Below are positions 1-7,272 of a stretch of DNA of 64,000 nt, one piece after another (the first letter of the stretch is position 1; each line of letters starts with the position of its first letter). The DNA comes from Planctomycetota bacterium (GTDB lineage Bacteria; Planctomycetota; Planctomycetia; Gemmatales; HRBIN36): assembly GCA_014584395.1 (NCBI GenBank), contig JACTMY010000005.1, positions 1 to 64,000 on the forward strand. The letters are read 5' to 3'. A model generated the notes under the pieces. It was given only the letters and a program-made list of their open reading frames with translations. It was not told where the DNA came from and did not search any database. A program made the translations under genes and the position numbers.

Positions 1-385
1 GCGGGCGGGGGTGCCGGGCGTCTATTTGCCCGAGGCGCTTGAGCGGAAATACCCGAATGCCAGCACGACGTGGGGGTGGCAGTGGGTTTTCCCATCGGCG
101 CGGATTGGGGTTGATCCACGACGCGGGATTCGGCGGCGGCATCACGCGCACCCGAGCGCGGTGAACCGGTCGATCACGGCTGGAGTCAAAGCGGCTGGAG
201 TGACGAAGCCGGCGACCGCCCATTGCTTCCGGCACGCCTTCGCGACGCATCTTTTGGAGGATGGACAGGACGTGCGAACAGTGCAAGAGCTTTTAGGCCA
301 CCAGGATGTTACAACCACGATGATCTACACGCATGTGCTGAACCGGGGCGGGTTGGGCGTCAAGAGCCCAGCAGATCGTTTGTAA
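1..385 (+). CDS. intI: Integron integrase IntI, C-terminal part (5' end outside window)
   Basis: This is the C-terminal 127 or so residues of a tyrosine recombinase of the IntI family; the reading frame is open to the left edge, so the gene starts upstream. The segment [13 protein letters not shown] followed by WGWQWVFPS is the extra domain found in integron integrases and absent from XerC/XerD. Next come the catalytic H-x-x-R box ([12 protein letters not shown]), the LLGHQDV box with its conserved His, and the nucleophile Tyr in TTMIYTHV. The end, [14 protein letters not shown], also matches the family. The enzyme recombines attI with single-stranded folded attC sites. The gene runs towards the cassettes, an inverted arrangement seen in only some integron lineages. 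No frameshift is visible in this part, so the integrase may be active. Confidence 0.93.
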   Translation, partial: RAGVPGVYLPEALERKYPNASTTWGWQWVFPSARIGVDPRRGIRRRHHAHPSAVNRSITAGVKAAGVTKPATAHCFRHAFATHLLEDGQDVRTVQELLGHQDVTTTMIYTHVLNRGGLGVKSPADRL

Positions 386-499
386 GGCGCGGGCTTGCCT
401 CAACGCCCAGAGGAAGCCGCGCATAGTGACGTTTAGGGTGTTAGGATGCGCGAGTTTGCGGGAAAGCACCAAGGAATAGCCTGAGTTTGTTGCGCAAGA

Positions 500-558
500 T
501 GGGTCGGTATCGCGCACAGTCGGACGGTCCGACGGCGCATGCTAATAGAGAGTTCGGC
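500..558 (+). other. Putative attI recombination site and first cassette junction
   Basis: The stretch from the intI stop codon (385) to the first cassette gene (588) has no convincing coding sequence. A GTTCGGC box at 552-558 is identical to the 3' boxes of several downstream attC sites, so the first crossover point is probably G552/T553. The second integrase-binding site of attI should lie just upstream, but I could not fix it by eye. No clear cassette promoter stood out between 386 and 551. Confidence 0.5.
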
Positions 559-587
559 GGTGAGCAGAGCATTACCGGAGCGACGAC

Positions 588-878
588 ATGGGACTGTTTT
601 CGGACCATTTCAAACTGACTTACGACGGGAGCGTGATCGAAGTCGAGGTCCGCACCGAGAACATCTTCTTCGGCATATTCCGGTATACGCTCATCATCAA
701 CAACCGCCCCATACAGGATATCAAGGGATCACTGGGTACGTTCTCGCTCCGCGGTCAATTGGGCTGCGGACCGGATGGGATCGGCAAGCCGATCGTCGTC
801 CGGATCAGGCAGGGGTTCTTCGGCACGAGAGCGTTTCTGGAGGTAGATGAGCAATCCCTCCAGATGCCCCGTGCCTGA
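588..878 (+). CDS. Hypothetical cassette protein (cassette 1)
   Basis: This 96-residue protein is the only gene of the first cassette. The ATG at 588 has GGAG about 8 bases upstream. I do not recognise the family. The sequence has no signal peptide or transmembrane segment; alternating hydrophobic and charged residues (LTYDGSVIEVEVRTENIFFGIFRYTLIINNR) suggest a small, mostly beta-strand soluble protein. It ends with a TGA 36 bases before attC1. As the cassette nearest attI it would be among the most recently acquired and, in standard integrons, the best expressed. A start at 539 in another frame gives an Arg-rich shadow and was not used. Confidence 0.6.
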   Translation: MGLFSDHFKLTYDGSVIEVEVRTENIFFGIFRYTLIINNRPIQDIKGSLGTFSLRGQLGCGPDGIGKPIVVRIRQGFFGTRAFLEVDEQSLQMPRA

Positions 879-913
879 TGCGTGGAGCGGCCATATAGTA
901 TCGCGTGCCCCAC

Positions 914-1010
914 GCCGAACCAGGCGCTGCAGCAGACGGCGGGGGCATGTAGGCTTTCCCAGACGTGTAGCTCACTCGGCCCCCGCCGCTGCTGAGCTGG
1001 GTCGTTAGGC
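914..1010 (+). repeat. attC1
   Basis: A 97-bp attC runs from GCCGAAC (914-920) to GTTAGGC (1004-1010). The inner arms are complementary (CAGGCGCTGCAGC on the left, GCTGCTGAGCTGG on the right, and GGCGGGGG against CCCCCGCC). It belongs to one sequence subgroup with attC8 and attC9, sharing the central TGTAG...TTTCCCAGA and GTAGCTC blocks with attC9. Confidence 0.88.
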
Positions 1011-1034
1011 CACGAGTCCTACCCGGAGGATCCT

Positions 1035-1382
1035 ATGGAAATCACTGACGCACTCGGCGTGCTGTTTTCTGAAGGGGCAGCCGAACCGGGCGGGGTACGG
1101 ATTCTCTACTACGATCACGATGGGAACTTCCTCGCCCGCGCAGAGACCACAGCCGTTCCCAAGATCGGGGACAAGGTTTGCATTCTCGTGGACAAGATCA
1201 GGATCGGACTGGGAGGCCTCGTCAAGGCAGTATTCAGACCGGATGCCTTCTCGCAGACCGTCGGCAACCACAAGGTCCTTGAGGGCGTCGTTTCGGACCT
1301 GACTTGGGTCGTCTCGACAGACCCCGAGGCGTGTTCGGTGATCGTGTGGCTACAACCCGCGAAATGCGCATCGCCGGCCTAA
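1035..1382 (+). CDS. Hypothetical cassette protein (cassette 2)
   Basis: This 115-residue protein starts at the ATG at 1035, preceded by GGAGGATCCT, a good ribosome-binding site. It is soluble, with mixed alpha/beta character and no recognised domain; the N-terminal GGVRILYYDHDGNFLARAE looks like a beta-hairpin. Its TAA stop (1380-1382) lies inside the GCCTAAC box of attC2, a common feature of compact integron cassettes. No function can be assigned. Confidence 0.6.
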   Translation: MEITDALGVLFSEGAAEPGGVRILYYDHDGNFLARAETTAVPKIGDKVCILVDKIRIGLGGLVKAVFRPDAFSQTVGNHKVLEGVVSDLTWVVSTDPEACSVIVWLQPAKCASPA

Positions 1383-1444
1383 CGATCGCTTGCAGCTGAC
1401 CCGCGGCCCTGAGAGGCCGCGGGCATCTGAAGCGGGCGTTCGGC
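1377..1444 (+). repeat. attC2 (short)
   Basis: This 68-bp attC runs from GCCTAAC (1377-1383) to GTTCGGC (1438-1444). The core is a 9-bp perfect stem, CCCGCGGCC and GGCCGCGGG, around a 6-base loop. It is shorter than the 91-97 bp sites elsewhere in the array, so cassette 2 may come from a different source or have lost its central spacer. Confidence 0.8.
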
Positions 1445-1465
1445 GGCAAGAAGCGGAGGTGCGCA

Positions 1466-1918
1466 TTGGACAGTCAGCGTAGACGCATCCTACTCGTCAT
1501 CGCCATAGGCCTTTTCCTCATGACAGGTATGTATGTCCCGTTCAAAAAGGGAGAGTTTAGAATAAAGCGGGAGGGCACGCTGAAATTCACCTTCGGCGAC
1601 CGGCAGCCGTACGTATTGCATGAGTCCCCAATTATGGAGACAGTTAATACTTCTGTAGAGTATCATTGGGTGTGGGATTGGCCGCGTGCTTATGTTACGA
1701 TTACTGACGGAGTACGTTCAGTAGAAGGACCGTTGCCAGAGGATAGGTCGTATCTGCGATTAGAAACTCTATTCTTCGCGGATTTGGATAAGGGCCGTCT
1801 CGCAGTCGAGTGGTTAGTCATAGGAATACTCTTGGGTGGGGCTTTCCTTGTCCTTCGCAGTCGTTCTCAGGTTGTCGCAGAGGCCGAACCAGTCGCTGCA
1901 GGAGACCCCGCCTTATAA
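1466..1918 (+). CDS. Small membrane protein (cassette 3), C-terminus encoded by attC3
   Basis: The protein has 150 residues and starts at TTG 1466, chosen because a perfect GGAGGT lies at 1454-1459, seven bases upstream. An N-terminal hydrophobic helix (ILLVIAIGLFLMTGMYV) follows a basic start, then a polar domain of about 100 residues, then a second helix (WLVIGILLGGAFLVL) near the C-terminus. This predicts a two-pass inner-membrane protein with the central domain outside the cytoplasm. The frame runs through the 5' box of attC3 and stops inside the site, so about the last 11 residues are attC-derived. This stretch is more AT-rich than its neighbours, pointing to a foreign source. The family is unknown. 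Confidence 0.65.
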   Translation: MDSQRRRILLVIAIGLFLMTGMYVPFKKGEFRIKREGTLKFTFGDRQPYVLHESPIMETVNTSVEYHWVWDWPRAYVTITDGVRSVEGPLPEDRSYLRLETLFFADLDKGRLAVEWLVIGILLGGAFLVLRSRSQVVAEAEPVAAGDPAL

Positions 1919-1973
1919 GTTGTTTCCAGGGTTCAGCGCCCTGTGGCGGGGCTGCTGAGCTTGATCGTTCGGC
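1883..1973 (+). repeat. attC3
   Basis: This 91-bp site runs from GCCGAAC (1883-1889) to GTTCGGC (1967-1973). It has the inner arms CAGTCGCTGCAGGAGACCCCGCC and GGCGGGGCTGCTGAGCTTGATC. The end of the preceding gene overlaps it. Confidence 0.85.
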
Positions 1974-1991
1974 GAGCGGAGTGCGGAGCGA

Positions 1992-2369
1992 ATGGTTATG
2001 CACACCCAACTTGCGGAGGTGTTCGACAGGGGGTTGAGTGATGGCGTCGATGCCTTGTCCCCGGCAGACCGCGAATTGTTCCGCATCCAAGACTTCATCA
2101 TCGAGCACGAGATGGGCAGTCTGTCGGCGTACTTCTATAACCGCCTGCCCGATCTCGACGGCATTCACGCTGCGGTCGCGGCCATGCGGCGGCACGGGCT
2201 GACCGAGTTGGCAGCCCTGCTAGACGAGGCGGCCGGTCTGTTCGCCGGGTACGCCGACCCCGATCCGCCGACCACATGGGAGGCGGTCTGCCGGCGATAC
2301 GACCCGGCCGGTCGGCTCGACGAGTTGGACCGCCGCATCGGGGCACTCGACAACTATGGGCTGGAGTAG
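1992..2369 (+). CDS. DUF4375/DMP19-like cassette protein (cassette 4)
   Basis: This 125-residue acidic protein resembles the DUF4375 family, which includes the DNA-mimic protein DMP19. The segment FIIEHEMGSLSAYFYN fits the family's E-x-N-G-G-[LF]-x-x-[YF]-[FL]-x-N core, and the next region (GIHAAVAAMRRHGLTELAALLDEAAGLF) fits its helical second half. Family members are often small stand-alone proteins near toxin or mobile loci, and DMP19 mimics DNA to block a repressor; whether this protein does so is unknown. The start may be ATG 1992 or ATG 1998. The gene is alone in its cassette. Confidence 0.6.
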   Translation: MVMHTQLAEVFDRGLSDGVDALSPADRELFRIQDFIIEHEMGSLSAYFYNRLPDLDGIHAAVAAMRRHGLTELAALLDEAAGLFAGYADPDPPTTWEAVCRRYDPAGRLDELDRRIGALDNYGLE

Positions 2370-2379
2370 CGTCTCAGAC

Positions 2380-2472
2380 GCCGAACAAGTCACTGCACCT
2401 GACGGCGATGAAGTTCGTTGATTCCCGCTCCATCTTCGGCACTGTCGCCGCAGGTGAGTTCAAGCGTTCGCT
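2380..2472 (+). repeat. attC4
   Basis: This 93-bp site runs from GCCGAAC (2380-2386) to GTTCGCT (2466-2472). The inner arms are AAGTCACTGCACCTGACGGCGAT and GTCGCCGCAGGTGAGTTCAAGC. The 3' box is a weaker match to GTTRRRY than in the other sites. Confidence 0.8.
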
Positions 2473-2493
2473 GCAAGAAGGCGAGGTACGACG

Positions 2494-3519
2494 ATGTCCA
2501 CCGCAAGGATCTCTCGCAACGACCCATGCCCGTGCGGCAGCGGCCGGAAGTTCAAGCACTGCTGCCACGCAAACTCCTTTGGCAACGGCGTCCCACGGCC
2601 ACGCCCAGTCCCGACCGATGGCGCGTTTCTTCGGCGCGCCCCCGAACCACCGCGAAGGCCACCGCCTCAGCTGAAGCCCATCACGCGGGTTGCCGTTGAT
2701 TACACCATCGCCGACGCCATGGGCAAGGCGGAAGTAGGCTTTTGCTATCCGCTCGGCACGCGCATCATCATGGCTGATGGGAATGTGTTGCCAGTTGAGT
2801 GGCTAAAACCAGGCATGCAGTTCCGGCTGGAAGACGGCGGTGTTGCCACAACCACCAAGGTCGAAGCGCCGAAGGTTTGGGAACCGCCCTCGCAGGAGCG
2901 CGACGGCAACGGCAATTCACTGCGCCGCGTCATTGGTACGGTCAAGTATTCCGGCTACTATCCACGCATGGACTTCGGTGTCCCCGGCGATGTCATCGAG
3001 ACGACGCCGGGCCACCTTTTCTATTCCATGACGCGCGCCGATTGGTTCCCGCTCGAAACGTTTCGCCAAGGTGAATGGCTCCGCAATGACCAAGGTCAGT
3101 CTGTGCCCATCGAATGGATCAGCCCTATGCGATGGGAGTTCGGCGACCTCTACAATATCGAGGTCGAGGAATACCACACCTACTTTGTTGGCGGCGGCCC
3201 TTCTGGGGGTATCTGGTCGCACAACGGACTCGGCGAGAGTTGCCGTGTCCCGCGCGCAGCCTCGGATCGAATGCCAAGGGCGGATCGATTTCCGAGCCGC
3301 GATTTTAGCGGTAGATTGCATGGCGATATTCCTCGCTCTGTACCCGGTGGTTGGCGGCAATGCGAAATCCGCGACGCCATTGCGGAGGTTCAGGGAAGCC
3401 TCGCACGACGCCGCGGCAACATGGCAATTTTCGGGGAAGAAGGCGGACATCGCGCTCGCATTGCGCAAGAAGAGGCTTGGCTGCGCCAATTGCTACGGCG
3501 CCTTGACGATCTCCGCTAA
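2494..3519 (+). CDS. SEC-C / Hint / toxin-like protein A (cassette 5)
   Basis: This 341-residue modular protein begins with a SEC-C zinc motif (RNDPCPCGSGRKFKHCC, ligands C12, C14, C23, C24). A Pro/Arg-rich linker (about 30-62) follows, then a Hint domain from C84 (FCYPLGTRI) through the T-P-G-H block (171-174) to the terminal H243-N244-G245. The last 97 residues form a separate domain with RLHGDIPRSVPGGW and FGEEGGHRARI blocks, similar to tails I associate with Rhs-type polymorphic toxins; I cannot name the family. Cys84, His174 and Asn244 suggest the Hint can self-cleave and release the tail. No signal peptide or export domain is visible. The ATG at 2494 lies 21 bp after attC4. The next gene (3539) is the likely immunity gene. 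Confidence 0.85.
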   Translation: MSTARISRNDPCPCGSGRKFKHCCHANSFGNGVPRPRPVPTDGAFLRRAPEPPRRPPPQLKPITRVAVDYTIADAMGKAEVGFCYPLGTRIIMADGNVLPVEWLKPGMQFRLEDGGVATTTKVEAPKVWEPPSQERDGNGNSLRRVIGTVKYSGYYPRMDFGVPGDVIETTPGHLFYSMTRADWFPLETFRQGEWLRNDQGQSVPIEWISPMRWEFGDLYNIEVEEYHTYFVGGGPSGGIWSHNGLGESCRVPRAASDRMPRADRFPSRDFSGRLHGDIPRSVPGGWRQCEIRDAIAEVQGSLARRRGNMAIFGEEGGHRARIAQEEAWLRQLLRRLDDLR

Positions 3520-3538
3520 TTCGCTTGGAGGGGAAGAA

Positions 3539-4387
3539 ATGAACAGAGCCGACGAACTGATAGAAACGTTAACCTCAACTCCTGACAGGGCCGACGACGG
3601 CGTCCTTGCCAACGACTTGTTAGGCGAGTTCCACCGCGGCTTTCCCGTTGAGCGGCTGCGCCCATTGCTTCGCAGCAAGAACGCAAGCGTGGTCCGTGCC
3701 GCGTCTTTCATTGCCGATGAGCTTGGGTCCAAGGCTGGCCCTCTTCTGGACACGGTTTTCGATTTGCTCAATCATCCTGACAGGCACGTGCGTGGCGACG
3801 TAATCGGTTCAATGCTGACGTGTACTACGCCGAAAAACGAGAAGGAGATCGCGGCCGTAATCACGCTGCTACAGGATTCGGACTGGCCGATCCGTTGGAA
3901 GACAATGGAATTCATGTCCCTCGCGTCGCTGGATCAATTGCGAGCCGCGCTCCGCCACTTCGAGTCCAGTAACTCCGAGTTCGAGCATGTTTCGGGGCTT
4001 CGCTGGCTGACGAGCGAAGGGGGAAGGAACGTCGATCAGATCAGGTCGTGGTTGGAGAGCGACTATTCACTCAAAAGGAAATACGGGGTTGTTGCTGCGA
4101 CCCGAATCGCGTCTGGTCATAATCGCGGGCGCGGTTTCGATTTCTCCGGCGGAAACCCCGACCCCCTGATCTGGGCAGCATCAGTGGCCGATGACGATAT
4201 TAAAAAGTTCGCCAGCAGCATGTTGGAAATGAGAGCAGCTGTGCAACCTGTTCCTTTGCGGCCTCAGCTCAAACGACGGCAATACGGCCTACTGTGCCCG
4301 AATTGCACTGCGGTGTTGTCCACGCCCGACCCCAAGACCAATGAAATCGTTTGTCACCATTGTGGTCAGCACATCGAGCTTGTCTGA
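3539..4387 (+). CDS. HEAT-repeat protein with C-terminal zinc ribbon, candidate immunity protein A
   Basis: This 282-residue soluble protein starts at ATG 3539, preceded by GGAGGGGAAG and only 19 bases after the toxin-like gene, in the same attC-bounded cassette. Residues about 30-230 are helical HEAT-like repeats (ERLRPLLRSKNASVVRAASFIADELG, DLLNHPDRHVRGDVIGSML). The C-terminus has a four-Cys/His zinc ribbon (LCPNCTAVL and IVCHHCGQHIELV). Helical-repeat proteins are frequent immunity partners of polymorphic toxins, so the inferred role is neutralising the C-terminal domain of the upstream gene. That rests on position and fold only. The same frame is open upstream of 3539, but that part overlaps the toxin-like gene and was rejected. 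Confidence 0.75.
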   Translation: MNRADELIETLTSTPDRADDGVLANDLLGEFHRGFPVERLRPLLRSKNASVVRAASFIADELGSKAGPLLDTVFDLLNHPDRHVRGDVIGSMLTCTTPKNEKEIAAVITLLQDSDWPIRWKTMEFMSLASLDQLRAALRHFESSNSEFEHVSGLRWLTSEGGRNVDQIRSWLESDYSLKRKYGVVAATRIASGHNRGRGFDFSGGNPDPLIWAASVADDDIKKFASSMLEMRAAVQPVPLRPQLKRRQYGLLCPNCTAVLSTPDPKTNEIVCHHCGQHIELV

Positions 4388-4402
4388 CCGAGGCGGAGCG
4401 GC

Positions 4403-4499
4403 GGCTAACAAAGTGCTGCACTTGACCGGGCCGCCATTAAGGTTTCGCGCGCCATCACGGTCTTGCAGGCGGCCCGGCAAGTGAGCACAGTCGTTAGAT
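4403..4499 (+). repeat. attC5
   Basis: This 97-bp site runs from GGCTAAC (4403-4409) to GTTAGAT (4493-4499). The inner arms are AAAGTGCTGCACTTGACCGGGCCGCC and GGCGGCCCGGCAAGTGAGCACAGTC. It shares its 3' arm almost exactly with attC10. Confidence 0.88.
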
Positions 4500-4514
4500 C
4501 GCAACAGGTGACGC

Positions 4515-5081
4515 ATGAGTTCGCTCGAAACGTTCTGCAGACAAATCCGCGCTCGCTCTACCGAACATCGAGAGGCTCTCCATCTGCTCCACGGCCGACG
4601 CCTTCTGTCTCAGGTGGTTGCCATCCTTCGGCAGGAGCTTGACTCGATGGTCCGTGTCATCTTCCTCCTGTCCATCGCGGACAAGTCTTACCGTCAGCAG
4701 CTGATCGACGCTTCGGTCAATGGCTCCAAGTGGACCGTCAAGGGCAAAAGTGCCTGTATAACAGACCGCGAAATGGTCGAACTGGCACAGTCACTTCACG
4801 GCTGGACACAGTCCGTTTACAAGTTTGGGTGCGCCTTCATCCATCTGTCCAGCTTCCACGACTACGAGTATCGAGATCCGCTGCTGTCACTGCCTAAGGA
4901 TGAGAAGGCGGCTATCTTGATGCACATGCGCGCGTACCACGGTGGCCCTGCTGTCGCCGAACCGACCTTCGAGGATCTGCTGCCGTACCTCCCGGCTGTT
5001 TTCGAGAAGGTCGCCAGTAATTTGGAATGCTACGTCCAGAAGCTGGAGGCCGAAGAGACTCCGGCGAAAGTCGCGATCTAA
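4515..5081 (+). CDS. Hypothetical helical cassette protein (cassette 6)
   Basis: This 188-residue protein starts at ATG 4515, just downstream of attC5. It is predicted to be mostly helical and soluble, with two hydrophobic helical patches (LLSQVVAILRQELDSMVRVIFLLSIADKSY and GWTQSVYKFGCAFIHLSSFHDY). The layout recalls HEPN/AbiV-like proteins, but I cannot point to a convincing R-x4-6-H motif, so this is only a suggestion. The TAA stop overlaps the ATCTAAC box of attC6. It has no partner gene in its cassette. Confidence 0.6.
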   Translation: MSSLETFCRQIRARSTEHREALHLLHGRRLLSQVVAILRQELDSMVRVIFLLSIADKSYRQQLIDASVNGSKWTVKGKSACITDREMVELAQSLHGWTQSVYKFGCAFIHLSSFHDYEYRDPLLSLPKDEKAAILMHMRAYHGGPAVAEPTFEDLLPYLPAVFEKVASNLECYVQKLEAEETPAKVAI

Positions 5082-5171
5082 CCAATCGCTGCACCAGACC
5101 GGGCCGGCAGGACGGCTTACCGAGGTATGAGTCCAGCGAGTCGGCCCGGCAGCTTAGCTTGATCGTTAGCC
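5076..5171 (+). repeat. attC6
   Basis: This 96-bp site runs from ATCTAAC (5076-5082) to GTTAGCC (5165-5171). The inner arms are CAATCGCTGCACCAGACCGGGCCGG and CGGCCCGGCAGCTTAGCTTGATC. Confidence 0.87.
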
Positions 5172-5191
5172 GCAAGAAGGCGAGGGCGCTC

Positions 5192-6427
5192 ATGAGTCGC
5201 AACGGCTTCGGACGCAACGATCCGTGTTTCTGCGGCAGGGGCAAGAAGTATAAGAAATGCTGCTACCCGCGCACGCTGCCTGACTTCAGCAAGCCCAACG
5301 CCGGCATCCCCACTCCCTTCGAGGAGAACGAGGCGCTCTACCAGGCCTTCTCGCGGATGGAGGCGCAGCCGCCCCGGGACGGACCCATGACCATCGACAA
5401 GGTGGACGTGGGCCGGACCCGCCTCACCTGTGCGCCGCTGCCACCCTACGGCGACAACGTGGCCCTCCCGGGTACGCTGGCCCCGCCGACGCCCGCACAG
5501 ATCGAGGCCAAGTACCGGGAGATCCAGGAGAGCAACGCCGAGGGCGTCACGGAAGTCGTCCTGACCTACACCTGCCCGGAGATGTTCGGCTTCGCCGAGG
5601 TCCGTGCCGTGTTCGACGCCGACGATTATCTCCGGCTGATGGATGGCCGACCTGTCAGCGTGCTGGATCTGTTCCGCGGGATGCAGGTGATGATGGAGGA
5701 CGGCAGCGTCGGCACCATCGTCGGCAACCCGGAACGGCGGTATGATATTCCTGTGCCGCCGCTGCCGGCCGAGAACGGCTTGTGGACGAGCCGTGTCGTC
5801 GGACGAGCCAAGCACACGGCGCACGAACTCGTCGAATTTCGCTGGGGCGGGCAGTTGGTCCGGGTCACCCCCGGCCACGCGGTGTGGTCCGCCAGTCGCC
5901 TGGGCTGGGTGGGGGCGCATGAGCTTTATGAAGGCGAGATGATCCGGGTGGCCGGAAACGTAGTCGCTCCGGCAGAGGCGGCGCGGCGCGTTCCTGGCAT
6001 GATCGAGGTGTTCGGGATCGAGGTCGAGTACTTCCACAACTACTTCGTCGGCGGCGGCCCCAACGCCATGCTTGTCCACAACGGGCCGGGTGCCTGCGTT
6101 CCCAGGCCCGCGGAGGCCATCGCAGGCCGCGAATCGTTCACGATCCGCGGGGCTCGCCGGATCGATGGTCTCCGTGAGGCAACGCATGCCGATGTCGTGA
6201 AGGCTTTCGAGGGAACTGGCTTTACGCCATCCAGCCACTTCATCAGTCGCGCACTGGACGCGCGGACGGAGGCTTTGGGCGTGCGAACCTTCGGAGACCT
6301 GCAAACCATCATTCGCAGAGGGGCCCTCGTGGATGCGGGGCGCGGCGAAAGCGCCTTTGTGCATCAAGGGATGGCAATCGTCTTCGACCCTAAAACCGGC
6401 AATCTGATTACTCTCCGCCCCTGGTGA
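5192..6427 (+). CDS. SEC-C / Hint / BECR-like toxin protein B (cassette 7)
   Basis: The protein has 411 residues from ATG 5192; the frame is open upstream but that part crosses attC6. Domains in order: SEC-C (RNDPCFCGRGKKYKKCC, C12, C14, C23, C24), a linker of about 100 residues, a Hint domain (about 135-297) with block T226-P-G-H229 and terminal H296-N297-G298, then a 114-residue tail. At the Hint catalytic Cys position there is Val140, so the thioester step is lost, although Asn cyclisation could still free the tail. The tail (SSHFISRALDARTEALGVRTFGDLQ, then IIRRGAL and VFDPKTGNLITLRPW) resembles BECR-fold RNases of the DUF4258/colicin type, with H349, R353, H391 and T407 as candidate active residues. 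No export signal is seen. The gene at 6431 follows after 3 bases. Confidence 0.85.
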   Translation: MSRNGFGRNDPCFCGRGKKYKKCCYPRTLPDFSKPNAGIPTPFEENEALYQAFSRMEAQPPRDGPMTIDKVDVGRTRLTCAPLPPYGDNVALPGTLAPPTPAQIEAKYREIQESNAEGVTEVVLTYTCPEMFGFAEVRAVFDADDYLRLMDGRPVSVLDLFRGMQVMMEDGSVGTIVGNPERRYDIPVPPLPAENGLWTSRVVGRAKHTAHELVEFRWGGQLVRVTPGHAVWSASRLGWVGAHELYEGEMIRVAGNVVAPAEAARRVPGMIEVFGIEVEYFHNYFVGGGPNAMLVHNGPGACVPRPAEAIAGRESFTIRGARRIDGLREATHADVVKAFEGTGFTPSSHFISRALDARTEALGVRTFGDLQTIIRRGALVDAGRGESAFVHQGMAIVFDPKTGNLITLRPW

Positions 6428-6430
6428 CCC

Positions 6431-6835
6431 ATGTTCCCGATCAGACCTGCGATCATCCCAGGAACAGAACTGGCTAAGAGGGGAGGCGCGGATTACACCT
6501 GTCCGTACTGCCGCTCTCAGTCCGTTCGCGATGAGGCAGACACCGGCTGGGTTGTTTGCCCCATGCGCCCCGACTCTGCCAAGTGGATTTGTTTGGGGTG
6601 TCTTGAGGACATCTACAGTACCTGCCTCGCCGCAGATTACATGAATCACCCCTACCGAGACCTCGTCCTAAGCGCCGCCAAGCAGGACAGCATGGAAGAA
6701 CGGGCCTACCGACTGGCCTGCCTTCAGCATCAGCTGCAAACCTTGGTGAGTTCGGGACGGGCGCCCAACCCGCATATTCCCTCGCGGGAGTACCTTGAGA
6801 GGCTGATCGCTGAGCTACAGGGCAATAGCGGCTAA
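6431..6835 (+). CDS. Zinc-finger protein, candidate immunity protein B
   Basis: This 134-residue protein starts at ATG 6431, three bases after the stop of the toxin-like gene, so the two are very likely translationally coupled. It contains an N-terminal CxxC pair (YTCPYCRS) and a later WICLGCLEDIYSTC, which together can bind zinc. The second half is helical and ends in LERLIAELQGNSG. No exact family was recognised. Its position directly behind a Hint-linked RNase-like domain inside one cassette makes it the expected immunity protein. The stop (6833-6835) overlaps the 5' box of attC7. Confidence 0.72.
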   Translation: MFPIRPAIIPGTELAKRGGADYTCPYCRSQSVRDEADTGWVVCPMRPDSAKWICLGCLEDIYSTCLAADYMNHPYRDLVLSAAKQDSMEERAYRLACLQHQLQTLVSSGRAPNPHIPSREYLERLIAELQGNSG

Positions 6836-6926
6836 CAAGTCGCTGCACCTGACCGGGGCCGCATTACGGCTTATCGGAGTTCAAAGTCTCTTCAGCGGCC
6901 CCGGCAGGTGAGCTGGGTCGTTCGGC
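6830..6926 (+). repeat. attC7
   Basis: This 97-bp site runs from GGCTAAC (6830-6836) to GTTCGGC (6920-6926). The inner arms are AAGTCGCTGCACCTGACCGGGGCCGC and GCGGCCCCGGCAGGTGAGCTGGGTC. Its 3' half matches the remnant attC11. Confidence 0.88.
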
Positions 6927-6940
6927 GAGAGGAGGAGTCG

Positions 6941-7225
6941 ATGGCGGAACCGAGCACCAAGACGGCATGGCGATTGGCTGGGCTGGCGACGCTCGTATGC
7001 ACGGTGACGCTGGTCGGGATGATCGCAACGCCATTGATCGCCCGCACCCCCTCGGATACCCGGTGGTTGCCGTTCGTGCTAATCCCATTCATCGTCGGCC
7101 TGCTGGTCGTGTTCATCCACCTCGCCCAAGAGCTGCATCGTTTAGGCCAGCAGGTCCGGGAACTGCGCGAGCAGGTTGAGGCGATCCACAGGCCGGATGC
7201 AGGGGGTGGGAGGGAGCACGGTTGA
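6941..7225 (+). CDS. Two-pass membrane protein with coiled-coil tail (cassette 8)
   Basis: This 94-residue protein starts at ATG 6941, preceded by GAGGAGGAG. Two transmembrane helices (LAGLATLVCTVTLVGMIA and FVLIPFIVGLLVVFIHLAQEL) are joined by a short loop. They are followed by a heptad-like cytoplasmic helix (LHRLGQQVRELREQVEAIH). This shape is common for small membrane-anchored effectors, toxins or phage-like proteins, but there is no sequence match I can name. It is the only gene in the cassette; 47 non-coding bases separate it from attC8. Confidence 0.65.
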   Translation: MAEPSTKTAWRLAGLATLVCTVTLVGMIATPLIARTPSDTRWLPFVLIPFIVGLLVVFIHLAQELHRLGQQVRELREQVEAIHRPDAGGGREHG

Positions 7226-7272
7226 TTTCGGCGCCAAATCAAGGCGGCCGAATCAGACTGAGTGCAAGCCGG

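Noticed and set aside
386..551. A cassette promoter (Pc) in the putative attI region
   Set aside because: Candidate -35/-10 pairs (for example around TTGTTG and TATCGC) have wrong spacing or weak boxes.
3071..3538. Upstream extension of the HEAT-repeat gene to a 438-residue protein
   Set aside because: It overlaps the toxin-like gene in another frame; ATG 3539 with a strong ribosome site is the better start.
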